From: Massospora cicadina
Taxonomy: Eukaryota; Entomophthoromycota; Entomophthoromycetes; Entomophthorales; Entomophthoraceae
Assembly (NCBI GenBank): GCA_022478985.1
Contig: JAKSZP010014532.1
Location: 62,001-126,000 of the forward strand
DNA: 64,000 bases
Direction: 5' to 3'
Shown here: positions 22,841-34,099 of the stretch, in pieces
Layout of the letters: the number at the start of each line of letters is the position of its first letter
How positions within the stretch are numbered: position 1 is the first letter of the stretch
The notes under the pieces: model-generated
What the model saw: the letters and a program-made list of their open reading frames with translations, nothing else
Database searches by the model: none
Told to the model about the DNA's origin: nothing
Program-made: the position numbers and the translations under genes

Positions 22841-24477
22841 CAGAAAGCCGCTTCTCTTACTGCTGTAGGGGCGGTGTTATCCCAAAATATTGAATGTATT
22901 GAGCACCCCTTGGCTTACAGCAGCCAGACTTGGATGTTCATAATTTGGTACTATACCAAAATTATAAAAGGAGTTCCTGGAAGTCATCTACTTATACAAA
23001 CAATCACAGGGATATGTCCATGGAGTGTATTTCACAGTAGTAATTAATCATGCCTCACTTCATTAGTTACAGAATCTGAAGGATCTGGAAGGTCGGCTGG
23101 ACCAATGAGCTTTTTAAAAGACTAATATGAAATTCAGTACCACCTGCATAAATAATTAAAATACCAATAGTTTATACTAACTGCCTAATATGGACTTGAT
23201 GGCTGATGTGTCTGATACATTACTTGTTAAGATTTTAACCCAAAAATATGACAACAAACTGGTGTAAGTTCAGCACTCCATTGAGAATTTAATAATAACA
23301 CTAATGTCAAAAAATGGGAAGCTTTATAAAGTTATCAACGATCAGTAATTTGGATATCTTTATAACAGAGCAAACTAATGCAAAAATTTGGGCCCACAAG
23401 GCGATGGTACATGGCGTTTTAAGAAGATGCTCGAGCTGTTATAACAACACTAATATTGTTAATCAATGCATTTTGATATATAAGACACTCACTTTCTTTA
23501 AGAAATGCCAAGCTGAAGCCACTAACCATATATACATCTTCTTTCAATTGGGTAAAACCAACTTCTCTTGGCTCGCAGTATCTATTGAAGTCATTGGCTT
23601 TTGTCTATTACTTATAGTCAATTAAAATATAATAATGTGGCCATTGATCACCTCATCAAGTGGGTGGAGGCCAAAGTGGTCAAAGTCTTAGAGTAACAAC
23701 CACAGCTAATTTTATTCTGGGAAATGTTTATTGGCATGGATGCCCAAAGTTTTTTAACAGATAATGGCATTAACTTCACATCCTGAATTATTATAAGCTT
23801 AACAGTTTGTTGGGTATACAAGAGTTATTGTCTGCATCCTATAACCCTGAGAACAAAGGCTTCATATAATGATAAATGGTACTCTTTTTTGTATCATATG
23901 GATGTTGATTACAGCAAGGCATGCAGTTAGAATTTCATCTTGCCCTCCAACATTTTCACTTATATTATCCTTTCTCTCTTCAATGGGCAATTCCTGCTTC
24001 AGTAACTTTATGGGAAGCACTCTGAATTTCCCCAATTTTTTTATCTGTGTTTCTCAGGAGAATATGAGTCTTATTAATTATATGAAAAAGCTGATGCAGA
24101 CTTAAATTCAGCTGCAGAGCATAGCTTATTCTAGTTCATTAGCTAGGAAAGTAAAGTTTAGACAAAGCAATAATAAATAGTGGTAGTCCTACCTAACTTT
24201 GCCTTAAGGGATTTGGTTTTATTTATATACCATGAGTTTGGATGGACTATTAAACTAGAGCACTTTTTGAAATGGTCTTTTGAGATCATTGAAAAGTCAT
24301 CTATGGATGCTCATATTTCTTAAAGATCCCATTAAAATTCACCTTACTAGCTTGTTGCATGCAAAATTCCTGTAGAAGTTATTAGTTGTGTTCCAGCCTA
24401 TTGGCCAATAGTTCTTATTGATTTATTTGAACCTCACTCATCTTGGTTCCCTGATGTTTTTTTCAAATGAAAGAAGA
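22841..24477 (+). pseudogene. Ty3-C RNase H and integrase remnant
   Basis: TAVGAVLSQNIECIEHPLAY at about 22,860-22,920 is the RNase H start, as in Ty3-F (TAIGAVLSQ). IDHLIKWVEAKVV at about 23,642 and FLTDNGINFTS at about 23,752 are integrase core blocks with the second catalytic Asp. The ORF at 23,314-23,625 (103 aa) covers the part just before them. The region ends at a purine-rich AAAGAAGA tract immediately upstream of the 3' LTR, the expected plus-strand primer. Confidence 0.75.
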
Positions 24478-25371
24478 TGTCGCAATTGGTTTAACTAACA
24501 ATCTTTTATATATGAGGGTTAATTGGAAAGTAAGGTTTAAATAACCCTTGTATTTTTATAAGGAATTAGACCTTACTTTTCAAATAACCCTCATAATATT
24601 TAATTAACTTTATATTTTAACCAATATTTTGATAAAAGGATTCAATTGAAAATTACAAATTATGTTGCCTTGAGGGCCTCAGCTTTACAGGTAGTTGCCA
24701 AAGTTGTATTGAGTTACTTTTAGTAATTCTGCTGTGGCACTTTCATTATTAGTATTTATAAGGCAGATTTAATCCATATCCTTCCAATGAAACTTTTACT
24801 TTTATAATTTACTGATCACTGTGCCCCCTGGCCTCAGTTTTCATATCACTTATCATAAAATTTTAATCTTAATACCCTACCATACTCCCACGCTGGTTTA
24901 AGATAATTCATAATAGTATCTGAAATTACTATGGCCATAAACTGGTGTCGTGATTTTAATCAGAGTATTGTTAATTATTATGGAAATTATCTGAGCCCTA
25001 GACATTTTCTTCCTTGGCCTAATTTAGATAATACGTCTCTATTTTACTATTCATAAGTTCTTAGTAGCCATAGAATGCACCAATTAAAGATTTGAAAAAT
25101 TAAAAGGCATTTCAAGAAGCATTGTCATTTGGATAATTATTTTATTTAGCTGAATTCAGCCTTCTATAAAGTTTATTAAAGCAGTTGTTTAGCCACTTGC
25201 AGTATTAGATACTACGATGTGCTCCTTTCTTTTTGTTAAAAAACTCTAACACAATAATAATTTTTATTTTGTGAGCTTTTACCAAGACATTTTCATCAAA
25301 CAGTACCTTTTATTTCTGTGTGTTGATAACCTAGTCACCTGAAATCTGACGCCACTGCGCTAATTTCAACA
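24478..25371 (+). repeat. 3' LTR of Ty3-C (contains a MITE)
   Basis: The LTR begins TGTCGCAATTGG and ends TTTCAACA. It aligns in order with both parts of the 5' LTR. The length is 894 bases including the MITE and its extra TA, or 811 without them. Confidence 0.85.
24513..24593. mobile_element. MITE with mariner-like terminal inverted repeats
   Basis: This 81-base insertion is flanked by TA on both sides (24,511-24,512 and 24,594-24,595). Its ends are inverted repeats of about 25 bases: TGAGGGTTAATTGGAAAGTA on the left and the near complement, TACTTTTCAAATAACCCTCA, on the right. The 5' LTR of the same element lacks it. TA duplication and the GAGGG...AAAGTAAGG terminus fit the Tc1/mariner group. 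No transposase is encoded. Confidence 0.85.
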
Positions 25372-25470
25372 ATATTTATATGGCTTTCTCTTTATACTTG
25401 ATAACTTCAGAGTCAACATTAGTAATCTGTTTGGGGATCTAAATAATGTAGTCCTTATTAGACTCAATTA
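25372..25470 (-). pseudogene. Ty3-B gag, part beyond the Ty3-C insertion
   Basis: Minus-strand reading IIESNKDYII, then IPKQITNVDSEVIKYKEKA, aligns with MIEANLFLII, NQMDTIDSGVIKYVEE of Ty3-A gag. This shows that Ty3-C landed inside Ty3-B gag. Confidence 0.7.
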
Positions 25471-26660
25471 TGCTATGTAGTTTTCAAATAGTTGAGAGGA
25501 CAGTGTCAGGCAAACAGCAAGTAAAAATTAGACCAGCCTGCCAGCCTAGGTGCCAGAGCACCCAAACGGCAAACCAGAATGCCAAAGGCACTGCTGCTGG
25601 TACAACGTATATTGAACTGGAAAGGAGTTTCACTAATAACTTCCAGTGAGCCAGAATCTTGCACAGGCACATAATAGAGTGCTAGATGAACATGGCCATT
25701 AACCCCAAGGGGTATGATAGTGTCAGTGGAAAAGGTGGTTTGATTTTAAACATATAAAAACTAAATTTTGGGGGAGGTTTTTAATGGAAAATTTAAGGAA
25801 GCAAAATTTGACCAACAATTTTCTCAGTGCAATGTAACTGATTAGATAGTGGTCGATTGGAGAGGAAACAAGCCGGGATTAGGTCCCTTAAGTTAAACCT
25901 AACCAGTGAATTATTTAGGAATGGGGGCAGATAAGTTCACTGGGAACCTACATCAAAGAATTTGGCAGAAGGCTGAGCTGCTGTTAAAAGAACCTCAAAC
26001 GACTGAACCAAGACTCAACTGCATTTCTGGTGGTTGGCATGATAGCATCTAACCTGACAAGAAAAGGGAATCCCCCAAGGCCACCCCATGTAGGGGCGAG
26101 CCCAATTGGTTGGGAACGGGTTTGGGATGCTCAACCCACCTGTGCCCAGTCGCTGGGCCATTCGTTCAGTTAAAAGTGTTGCATCAGCTGCAACACCCAA
26201 TTGGCTGGAAGGGAGCTTTTGAACTATCGCTGATGGTGTTTGATGCTGCTACCTGCACGTCGTGGATCATACCTGATGATTTTGGGAGGGGGTTAATTTT
26301 ACTGATCAAGGTGTTTACTGAATCAAAATCATCTACAATTCTGGCTGATGCATCAATCTTCATTCCTTTTTGACTATGTGGATCCCAATCATCAGGCTCA
26401 TTTCCGCTTGTTTTCAGACTGATCACTTCATTTTGGCAATTTTAGTGCAAATTTTCCTGATCAAGCGTACAAGTTTGGGATAGGTGAGTGTGGGCACCGG
26501 GGGAGGGATCTGAAGAGGGAGAGCTGTTACCCAGCACTCATCTACCACATGGGCGAGATCGCCCTGGGTGACGAGGGTACAGCCACCCTCTTTGGAGCCT
26601 TTTTGCTTGGAAACTGGAAGAGGGCCCAATCGACACACAGGGGACGTTCCCCCAGACTTA
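25470..26660 (-). mobile_element. Rep-U copy 1: unclassified dispersed repeat
   Basis: This stretch aligns block by block with 60,780-62,980. Shared blocks include GCACCCAAA near 25,560, GACCAACAATTTTCTCAGT near 25,810, CCAATTGGTTG near 26,103 and the GAGAGCTGTTACCCAGC stretch near 26,518. Minus-strand ORFs at 26,423-26,638, 26,184-26,426, 26,015-26,200 and 25,484-25,672 correspond to frames in copy 2. One reads TLVTQGDLAHVVDECWVTAL. I recognise no family. It interrupts the Ty3-B leader. The ends are approximate and I found no clear TSD or terminal repeats. Confidence 0.6.
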
Positions 26661-27155
26661 CAGACAGGTTATAGACTTTGTCATATGCTAATCTCCAGAG
26701 CATACTGGTTTATGTTATGGCGCAATAGTCCTTCATGGTGTACATTTAAGAGGCGCTTAACTTGGTACAGAACTGTATGAACTAACTTATAGACATACCT
26801 GATGAGTTTATGATTTTGGTATGTTCTCATGGAAGAGTGTTTGTTCCATACAAGCTCATAATGGCTCTGTTCAAGATATACAATCTCTTGCAGGAGGCCT
26901 TATCACAAATATTGAGTATTATATGGGCTAAATTCTTCACAGTTTCATTTTAATCAGCTAATATGTCGCAATTATGGTATTTTTCTATAGGCATTCAACT
27001 GTAATTCTTATTTGTACTTTGAGTAGACTGCCATGAGGTCACTGTCTATGCCATTTCTATTACGCATCTAGTATGTGATACTAATAATAAGTGTATCTTC
27101 CATATTTGCAATTAGCTCGTTTCTTTTAGGATTGTTGAGTGGTAATTTAGTGCTC
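26660..27155 (-). other. Ty3-B leader / gag 5' region
   Basis: The sequence aligns loosely with 5650-6120 of Ty3-A, for example around a GGTGTACA block (26,738 versus 5754). No ORF is recognisable. It links Rep-U copy 1 to the primer binding site. Confidence 0.45.
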
Positions 27156-27171
27156 TTGTAGTGAGTATCAG
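27156..27171 (-). other. Degenerate primer binding site of Ty3-B
   Basis: The minus strand reads TGATACTCACTACAAG. This equals the TGGTGCTCACTACAGG site of Ty3-A apart from three transitions, and the flanking AAGGCTTC block is also shared. It places the Ty3-B 5' LTR to the right, from about 27,172. Confidence 0.6.
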
Positions 27172-28600
27172 TTATAAGGCTTCTGGTTTTAGATACTAGT
27201 TGATGCTATTCTCCAGAATACTCTATGATAGGCAGGCTGTTTATGTTGATACTTTAGTGTATGCCTTTACTTTTTTATGGGAATCTAAAGGTCAGCCAAT
27301 TTGATTCAAGATACAGAGCTCTTGTCTTATATAAAGATGGGTGAGGCATTTAATTGAAGAGAAATAAAAATAGAATAGAAAAAGAGTAATTTTATAATTG
27401 ATGTAGGAGTTATTATATTATATTCAACAGAAAAAACTAGATTTAGTTAGGGATTTTCAGAATATCAAAGGTAAATCCCAACCAAAAATAAGGAGTTGCA
27501 TCAATCTCAGAAATCATTTAAGTTTTATTTGAAAGGATCTTTGGACTAAAAGAGTATGGCTGTTAGTCAGGTTATTTTTGATGTATTCAATTATAGCAAT
27601 AGTCAAATTTTGGGTGAATTAAATCAGATTAAATCAAATTTCATATACAAAAGTATTCGGTCAGATTCAAGATATATAAATTTTACGCTCAGTCTTAAAT
27701 TTTTATAAGCATAATAAAGACTTTGGAGTCAAATTGCTTATAGAGCTGTTAGTATTTTATAAATGAAATATATTATAATATTTATAGTTACTAAGGGTTT
27801 CTGTTGGTAAGGTCCTATAGTAAAATTGGCTGGAGATTTGATAATTAGTTGACTCCTCTATATTCTTCTCATAAGAGAAGTTATATATATGTCCAAATAC
27901 AAAGATGCCTTATTTGATGAAAGTACAACCTGGGTCCGATTGAAGGCGGCCCAAATAAAGTATTTAAAACCAAAATGACCCTGACTGAACATTAAAATAG
28001 GTTTTTATGTGCATATGACCTAAGAGGGAAGACTCCTATCTAGAATTTATCAATTAATTTAACTATGAAGCTAAGCCTTATCCTCCTGTGATAAGGTTAC
28101 ACTGAAAGATGCAATAGCTGTTATGGTGTATGATTTTTCTTTGACTTAAACATTTTTCTACATTTACAAGGAGTTAGAAGCTTTTCATATCAATCCTCAA
28201 CATTAAGTTGGCCATTATGGAACCTCTTATACCAACGACACGCCAAGCCCCATTAGTTAAAAATTCTTGACCCTATAACCACTCTGTTTTTTAAAACTTA
28301 AAGCCTAGAATTAGACATGACCCTTGTACCTATCGTGATTTTAATCACCAGCAGAGTTAGTATTGGAAGATGAAATCTGATGAGGAGAAAAGATATGCGT
28401 TTACCTAGGAAGTGAGGCTTCCTAAGATGATGAGTCTGTGCTTCAAAATCATATTAAAAATCGTAAAAGTCTGAGTGCTTCATAGTGTCAATTCATGATA
28501 AGATTGACATTCCTGACTCATTTCTTAGATAAAGTCTTTGTTCTCTTATTATATGATATATATAAACTTTGTCACCCTCCATGGGAATGTTATACCTTAT
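27172..28600. other. AT-rich stretch: presumed Ty3-B 5' LTR and Ty3-D 5' part
   Basis: No coding domain is readable. The left part should be the Ty3-B 5' LTR, and the right part should hold the 5' LTR and gag of Ty3-D. I could not find the 5' partner of the Ty3-D LTR that starts at 32,044, so the element may be 5'-deleted or too decayed to align by eye. Confidence 0.3.
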
Positions 28601-28659
28601 TTTATATTTTCACTTTTTCACTTTGGCTCTGATGTCAATAGTGTAGAAGAGGCGCATAA

Positions 28660-28920
28660 GGTGAATTTCTTGTGCATTGATTATACTGATTCCTCAGTCA
28701 ATGTTATCTCCTCATGCCCTTAGAGCGAATTAAGATTGCTCCCCAAAGCAATCATACCTTAGAATATAAACTGAAAGCTCTTCCTGTGTGAGTTTGTTAT
28801 ATTTTAACCATTGTTGTCATTCTAATTTGTAACCTTAGTGGTTTATGCTTTAGCTATTGTAATTGACAATGATAAATATGACCTCCTCATAGATCTCAAT
28901 TCTTATTTGCATTAAAACAA
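28660..28920 (+). pseudogene. Ty3-D protease remnant
   Basis: The ORF at 28,538-28,723 ends IDYTDSSVNVISSCP, which matches the gypsy protease block (V-D-T-G-S-x-V-N-V-I-S) with one residue inserted. Farther on, DNDKYDLLIDLNSYL resembles the conserved YDLLIGLDFL block near the protease C-terminus. Stops intervene. Confidence 0.6.
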
Positions 28921-29589
28921 GATTAGTTGCAAGGATCTGTAATTATTGGTTATTTTTTTTGTACATATCATTAAAAACCCGCTAAAAACAAAAGAAATCC
29001 ATAAGATTTGCATATTGGAGGATCCAAAGTTTATTGAGCGACTAGAATGCCAATTTGCAGGTCCTAAAACGAAGTTATTCTCCCTACAGTTGGAACTTTT
29101 GAAGGTATTTGCGTTGATTCTGTCAACAAGATCGTCATCATTTTACTTCTCAATGCCTGGTAGAATATACAATAAAAGCTACTATACAATCAACTATCTA
29201 CTTTAACTATTTGGGTAAAATAGCTCTTTTAGTACAAGAACAATGACTCGTCCAGGACTTTTATACAAGTAAAATTAAAATTCATCACCATTCTGTTAGC
29301 AAATCTTAGGAATCAGCCTCAAAATGTGACTTAGAATCAAAAAAGCCTACTTTTGAACCCTACCTAGCATTCAAGTTGGATTCTTCACTTGTTGCTGAAC
29401 CTTAATTGAATTGGGACTAAACAAAATTCCCATCATATCATGAGTGGAGGTGAAGTTTGGTGATACCCTAACTATTAAAATCTATTGGTGGCTATCAAAA
29501 CTAACGAATGTACTGATATTTTTTCAAAAGGGCTTGAAAATTTGGGATGATGAAGGAAGTATAACATAAGCTACAGACTGGTGATGTTT

Positions 29590-30700
29590 AACCTATCTGA
29601 GCCAGGCCATACCTTAAATCCAATTGAAAGAGGCCAAAATAACTGTAGAATAAGTTAAAAAGGTTGTGCTTTTAGAGCCCTCTTAGAGGACATAGTCTTC
29701 TCTGCTACTATTAGTATGAAAAAGGATATAGGCCATCGGGTGGTGATATGTATAAATGGATGAACGTGTAAACTAGAAAAGATGGAGACCCATTTCTTCA
29801 AGTTGACAAATCCTTTTAAACTTGACAGGATCCTAATTCCTCTCTGTCAGGCAATATTCTGTGGTTATAAGCAAATGAATCTTCATCCTGAGGATAGATA
29901 AAAATGTGCGCTAATCTTCAAAAAAACTGCTTATTTAAGCCAATTCATATGTCCCAGGGGTTATGAAACGCCTCTGCAATCTTCCATTGAGAAATGAATG
30001 GAGTGCTAGGGGATTTTAAGAATTCCTGCGTACTGGTCTAGTGAGTTTACATCATGGTGTTTTCTTTTACCTTTTTTAACCCTTAAGCGCATAAGAGAAC
30101 TTTTCAATCAAAAGTAAGCAGCCTTCTTAATCTTAAAACCATCTAAGTGAAACTTTTCCAGAAAGAGATAGAGTTCTTGGGTCACATGATTACTTGTGAA
30201 TGGATCTCACTATTGACTGATAAATGGCTACCATACAGTAGATTTCCTGTTTATACAGTTATACAATATAATTTATAAAATTTTCTTACTAGTATCAACA
30301 TATATTCCTCACTTTGCCGTGCTTTCTAATCTGTCAGTTTATTTACTCCACAAAATATCTTATTTTACTGGATAGAACCACAACAAGCCTTTGACTTCTT
30401 GAAAAAATGCCTTTACTGCTGCCTTATAATGATACACCACAAATATATAACTTCAGATTTGGGTACAATTGGTAGTGATGTTACAGTCAGATTTATTCTG
30501 GAACAACTTAATTTCAACCAAGTAAATTACCTCATTGCCTACTTCAGCAAGACCTGACCAAGTCATAGAGAAACTACAGTATAACTGAATGTAGATATTT
30601 ATCTGTTTTACTGGTCATCAATCATTTTTGTCCTTTCTCATATATGGAAGAATTTCACTTTTTAAAGCCTATCACGCCTCGCTAAGATAGTTGATCAGAT
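29590..30700 (+). pseudogene. Ty3-D reverse transcriptase and RNase H remnant
   Basis: PRGYETPLQSSIEK near 29,955 and a degraded VLVxxVYIMVFS near 30,035 (for YLDDIMVFS) are the late palm blocks. EFLGHMITCEW follows at about 30,172. QQAFDFLKKCL near 30,384 and DLGTIGSDVTVRFILEQL near 30,458 start RNase H. YFSKT near 30,540 and REITV near 30,570 continue it. Catalytic residues are partly lost. Confidence 0.7.
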
Positions 30701-31039
30701 ATAGGATCTCAACGGGAGACTTGATTAATGGGCCCTCAAACTACAGATATATAATATTCAATTATCCATCATGAGGGAGCTAAACGTCAAAGAGTTAATG
30801 GGCTATCTTGTTTACCTATACCAACCTTATATGCTTCTGAAGAATACCAGTATAGTAAGCTGATTGGATATCATAAGACGTGAGATTGAAAAGCCTAAGG
30901 GTCAATAGTGACTGAGACAGTTGATTTATCAGACTTATATTGAGTAAGAATTACTATACAATAGCATTAGTGATATAGGTACCCTATTCATGTCCCTTGA
31001 CCAGGACCTCTACCATATTGGACGCGCATGATACAATAG

Positions 31040-32030
31040 ACATGGCGCTTTAAGGAAGACCTATCAGTGTCTCAAAGATTGGATTTTACTGTAAGGCATG
31101 ATTGACTCCATCCATGATATTATCAAATCATGTCCATCTTTAAAATAATGAACCATAAACCTATTTTATCATCATCAAGTTGTGGTTACACTTGCTATTA
31201 GTTAATATAAGTATTCACATAACTAAAACCTTACAAACCACATTTATGGTTACCTTTGAATCATCATACAATATATCACTTCACAAAATGGACAGTAGCC
31301 ACGTCAGTAGTCTATTACAGCTAAAGAAACAGCCTCTTCTCTAATTAATCAAGTCTCCACCTAGAATAATAGCCCAAAAGTTTTCTATCAGTTAATAGTT
31401 TACATTTTGAATCTCAGGTGATTACTGAACTCAAATCTTTGATAGTAAATTATCAAGCTTTAATTGCCCCTATATACTATCCTTTATGGACATTAAAGTG
31501 AGCAAATAGTAGGATTATTTCTATAATTCTTAAAATGGCAGATACCAATCTGTCCCAGTGGAATGAATACCTCCAGGAGCCCTAATGGCTTATTTAGTAA
31601 GTTATATTAGAATTATCAAGTTGTCCCATTTAAAGTCCTTTATGGTAGGTAACCCTTGTTACCATCTAGTGGCTAGCTCACATAGGGATCATCTACTCCT
31701 GATACCACCAATTTAGCTATGAATAGATTAGTAAGTGATATTTTAGTTTACGGATCTTTAGGTAATGTCCCTAGGACTAATAAGCAAAGAGATACCAAAA
31801 ATAACATATGCTAAGAAGCATGTTTTGCCTGGGTATCAGTTAAGAGATTTAGTACTCTACTACCATCATAAACCTGAAGGAAGAACTCATACTCTTGATG
31901 TTCTATGGCTGGATCATATCAAGTGGTTTATTACCTCAGGCTTATTTACATATCTTCTGTCAAAACATGTTCTACTGTCATTCGAGTTTATGAAAGATTC
32001 CTTTAAAGTTATGTGCCCCACGTAAAGGAC
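31040..32030 (+). pseudogene. Ty3-D integrase and C-terminal tail remnant
   Basis: HYFTKWTVATSVVYYS near 31,275 corresponds to the DHFTKW core block of integrase. The 86-aa ORF at 31,765-32,025 reads YQLRDLVLYYHHKPEGRTHT and LDVLWLDHIKW. This matches the SH3-like segment after integrase (GDLVL...KL...W.GPY.V) found in gypsy Pol proteins, which contacts DNA. No chromodomain is visible after it. Confidence 0.7.
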
Positions 32031-32043
32031 TTGAGGGAAAAAT

Positions 32044-33009
32044 TGTTGGGAGTTAATATTTAAGTTTAGATACAATCCAAGTCGCCAATGAGTCAAACCT
32101 CAGTTAATAGAACCTACCAACTGATATAAACATAGATCAAAGCTAAATTAGCAGAGAACCAAAGGACCTTTCAGATTCCAAAACTTCCTCATTTAGCCCA
32201 TAGGATATGCTACTTCCCATACTATAGAAATCTCTTAAAAACTTTAAAAGATCTAATTAATCAAAAGGCACCATTATAGAATGGAAGCATGTCCCAGAGA
32301 TTATAATTACCCTGACTTTAAAGAAATAAAATACGTTATATATCATATCTTATCTATTATTCCATTACTAAAGTGCACATTTGCCCTAGTAAAGAATAAT
32401 CTCAATAGTAAATCTGAAGCTATAATGACCTATAACCCTACACCCTTAAAAAATGTTGAACAAAGATCTCTGGAAATGTGAAACTATCTTTATAAAGTGG
32501 ACATAATAGGCTTAATATTGTAAACAATTTCTAATCATATAATAAAAATTTTAGGTCTTTGTATAGTGTCCAATGTAAATTTAGATATAATAGATTATTA
32601 TTTTGATAAAAAAATCTTTTGGTGAGCACATTAAGCCTTATTGAATCTTTTAATAGATCTGACAGAAAAAATCAGTTTGTTAGAGCAGTATATAAATTAC
32701 AAAATCATATAAGGGCAAGTTTTTTGTATTACGCTTTATTGTAAAAATGTATAGACCTAAGTAAATTTTTTTATATAGATTCCCTCATATATATGGGATC
32801 TTTTAATTAGTTTAATGCTTTAAAAACCTACTAATTAGCTACTATTAAAAATTGTAGGCAAGGTAAAAAATAAACAGATGCATAGTTCTATAGTAAAAAT
32901 TATACAATTTTATAATTAAAATTTAGAGTAAGTTGTGGTTCAATTATTTTACTATTGAGAGTAGAAATACTTTATCTTAGTGGGAATATTAAGCAGATTA
33001 TATACCTCA
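32044..33009 (+). repeat. Presumed 3' LTR of Ty3-D and unassigned AT-rich flank
   Basis: It starts TGTTGGGAGTTAATATTTAAG directly after a purine-rich tract. The only ORF of note is 32,281-32,481 (66 aa, plus), without a recognised motif. Nothing else can be supported to 33,009. Confidence 0.4.
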
Positions 33010-33029
33010 TTTAATTTAAGATATTGTAA
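33010..33029. repeat. Target-site duplication of outer SINE-B, left copy
   Basis: TTTAATTTAAGATATTGTAA recurs exactly at 41,507-41,526, bracketing the whole nest. A few of the leading T bases may belong to the SINE tail on the right. Confidence 0.9.
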
Positions 33030-33034
33030 GGGGG

Positions 33035-33047
33035 TTATCCTGGCAGG
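33035..33047. repeat. Target-site duplication of LINE-b, left copy
   Basis: TTATCCTGGCAGG pairs with TTATCCTGGAAGG at 41,387-41,399, one mismatch in 13. Both copies are also the SINE-B A-box region, which is how the outer SINE is recognised. Confidence 0.75.
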
Positions 33048-33186
33048 CTCAAATCAGATGATGGCAATGGCACTGTGCACATTCCATAAGCCTAAAACGG
33101 GTTCATCAAGGTTGGAGTATTTGGGACAGCATTGGTGCGGTCCAAAACGTAACCAAGATGTGTGGGGAACTTAGCATGGATATAAC

Positions 33187-33700
33187 ATGTTCCTTGACAT
33201 GGAAAAAGCCTATGATCAAGTAGCATGGTCATTCCTACACAAGGTGTTGAAAGCGGTCAGCATCCCTGAAACCTTTAGGTCATGGATAACAACACTGTAC
33301 TCAGGCCTGGTAACCAAGGTGATTGTCACAGATGGTGTAAACAACAACATACCAGTTGAGCAGGGTCTCCAACAAGGCAATCCTATGTCACCAATTTTGT
33401 TTAATTTTGCAGCTAACAACTTATTGGCAGCGGTAGACACAAGACTCCAGGGTCTATTCCACCCCAACCAAATGCTGCTAAAAATGTTGGCTTTCAACAA
33501 TGATGCAGTGGTAGGTATTAGCTCGCTGACCAACCTACAGGGCGCAGAGGAGCTACTGGACCTATACCAGTTAGTGTCAAATGCAAAGATAAACTTGGTG
33601 AAAATCTCTGTAATGAGGATTGGCGTCATGAACTTCAGCCCACCGACCAACACAATGTTGATCACAAACTCCCAGATGATCTGATACCTTGGGATACACT
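33187..33700 (+). pseudogene. LINE-b reverse transcriptase fragment
   Basis: A 165-aa open frame holds MFLDMEKAYDQVAWSFLHKV (first catalytic Asp), GLQQGNPMSPILFNFAANNL and LKMLAFNNDAVVGIS. The last is the catalytic block, where LINE-a has FADD; here it reads FNND, so one Asp is lost. The thumb start (ISVMRIGVMNFSPP) follows. The frame ends at 33,684 and the reading continues with stops. Confidence 0.85.
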
Positions 33701-34099
33701 TTGACAATAAGGGGCCAGCGGTACTGGAAATGGATCAAGAGGTATTATTAAGTCTATCAGTATGAATGGCATGCTGGAAAAATTCCAGATTATGCCTTGA
33801 GGAGAAAGTTCTGGCAATCAACGTTTTCATCTTTTCAAAATTGTGGTACGTTGCCCATGTGCTGCCAATGAGCCCAAACCTAGAGAAAAAGTCAGTACAA
33901 TGCTCCAGACCTTCCTATGGTTCAAGGCAAAAGTGGCACCAATAGCACTAGAAACTCTGTCCAAACCAAAGTCTGAAGGAGGCATGGGCCTTCTGGACTT
34001 CAAATCCCACGCTCAGTGGATATGGGCAAAGTCATTCCTTAAACTGATGCAAATGCACATGCGCTGCCTAATCCTAGCTTGAAGCGTGAACTAGGCTAA
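33701..34099 (+). pseudogene. LINE-b ORF2 thumb region up to the Chromo-1 insertion
   Basis: KVLAINVFIFSKLWYVAHVL and, in another frame (ORF 33,843-34,082), KSEGGMGLLDFKSHAQWIWA match LINE-a at 20,570-20,800. The reading stops at the Chromo-1 LTR at 34,100. Confidence 0.75.

Larger units (their letters stand above)
11332..25371 (+). mobile_element. Ty3-C: Ty3/gypsy element carrying three later insertions
   Basis: The plus-strand element has LTRs at 11,332-14,076 and 24,478-25,371. Removing the inserted half-LINE plus one TSD copy from the 5' LTR leaves 812 bases. Removing the MITE plus one TA from the 3' LTR leaves 811 bases. This agreement supports both LTR boundaries and both insertions. 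Both LTRs begin TGTYGCAATTGGTTT. Flanking pentamers GTATC (left) and ATATT (right) differ only by transitions and fit a 5-bp TSD. Order inside: primer site 14,079, gag, protease about 16,190, LINE-a insertion 17,081-21,891, reverse transcriptase, RNase H, integrase. Confidence 0.85.
6665..27800 (-). mobile_element. Ty3-B: decayed Ty3/gypsy element split by two insertions
   Basis: This minus-strand gypsy element is related to Ty3-A. Integrase (about 7110-6700), RNase H/reverse transcriptase (about 8440-7480), protease (about 9440-9380) and gag (about 11,331-10,100) are readable in fragments. The gag reading resumes at 25,372 to the right of Ty3-C, and the leader with its primer binding site at 27,156-27,171 resumes to the right of Rep-U copy 1. 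Its own segments are therefore about 6665-11,331, 25,372-25,470 and 26,660 onward. The 5' LTR should start near 27,172, but its outer end is not defined. Confidence 0.6.
28600..33009 (+). mobile_element. Ty3-D: decayed Ty3/gypsy element
   Basis: Plus-strand domains appear in order: protease (about 28,660-28,920), reverse transcriptase (about 29,590-30,240), RNase H (about 30,440-30,700), integrase (about 31,040-31,760) and a post-integrase tail (31,765-32,025). A purine tract (GAGGGAAAAA) then precedes TGTTGGGAGTTAATATT at 32,044, which has the start expected of a 3' LTR. The LTR right end is unknown; the AT-rich sequence up to 33,009 shows nothing else. The LINE/SINE nest begins at 33,010. 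Confidence 0.65.

Noticed and set aside
25470..26660. TSDs or LTRs for Rep-U copy 1
   Set aside because: I compared the flanks by eye and found no duplication above chance, so its mechanism of movement was left open.
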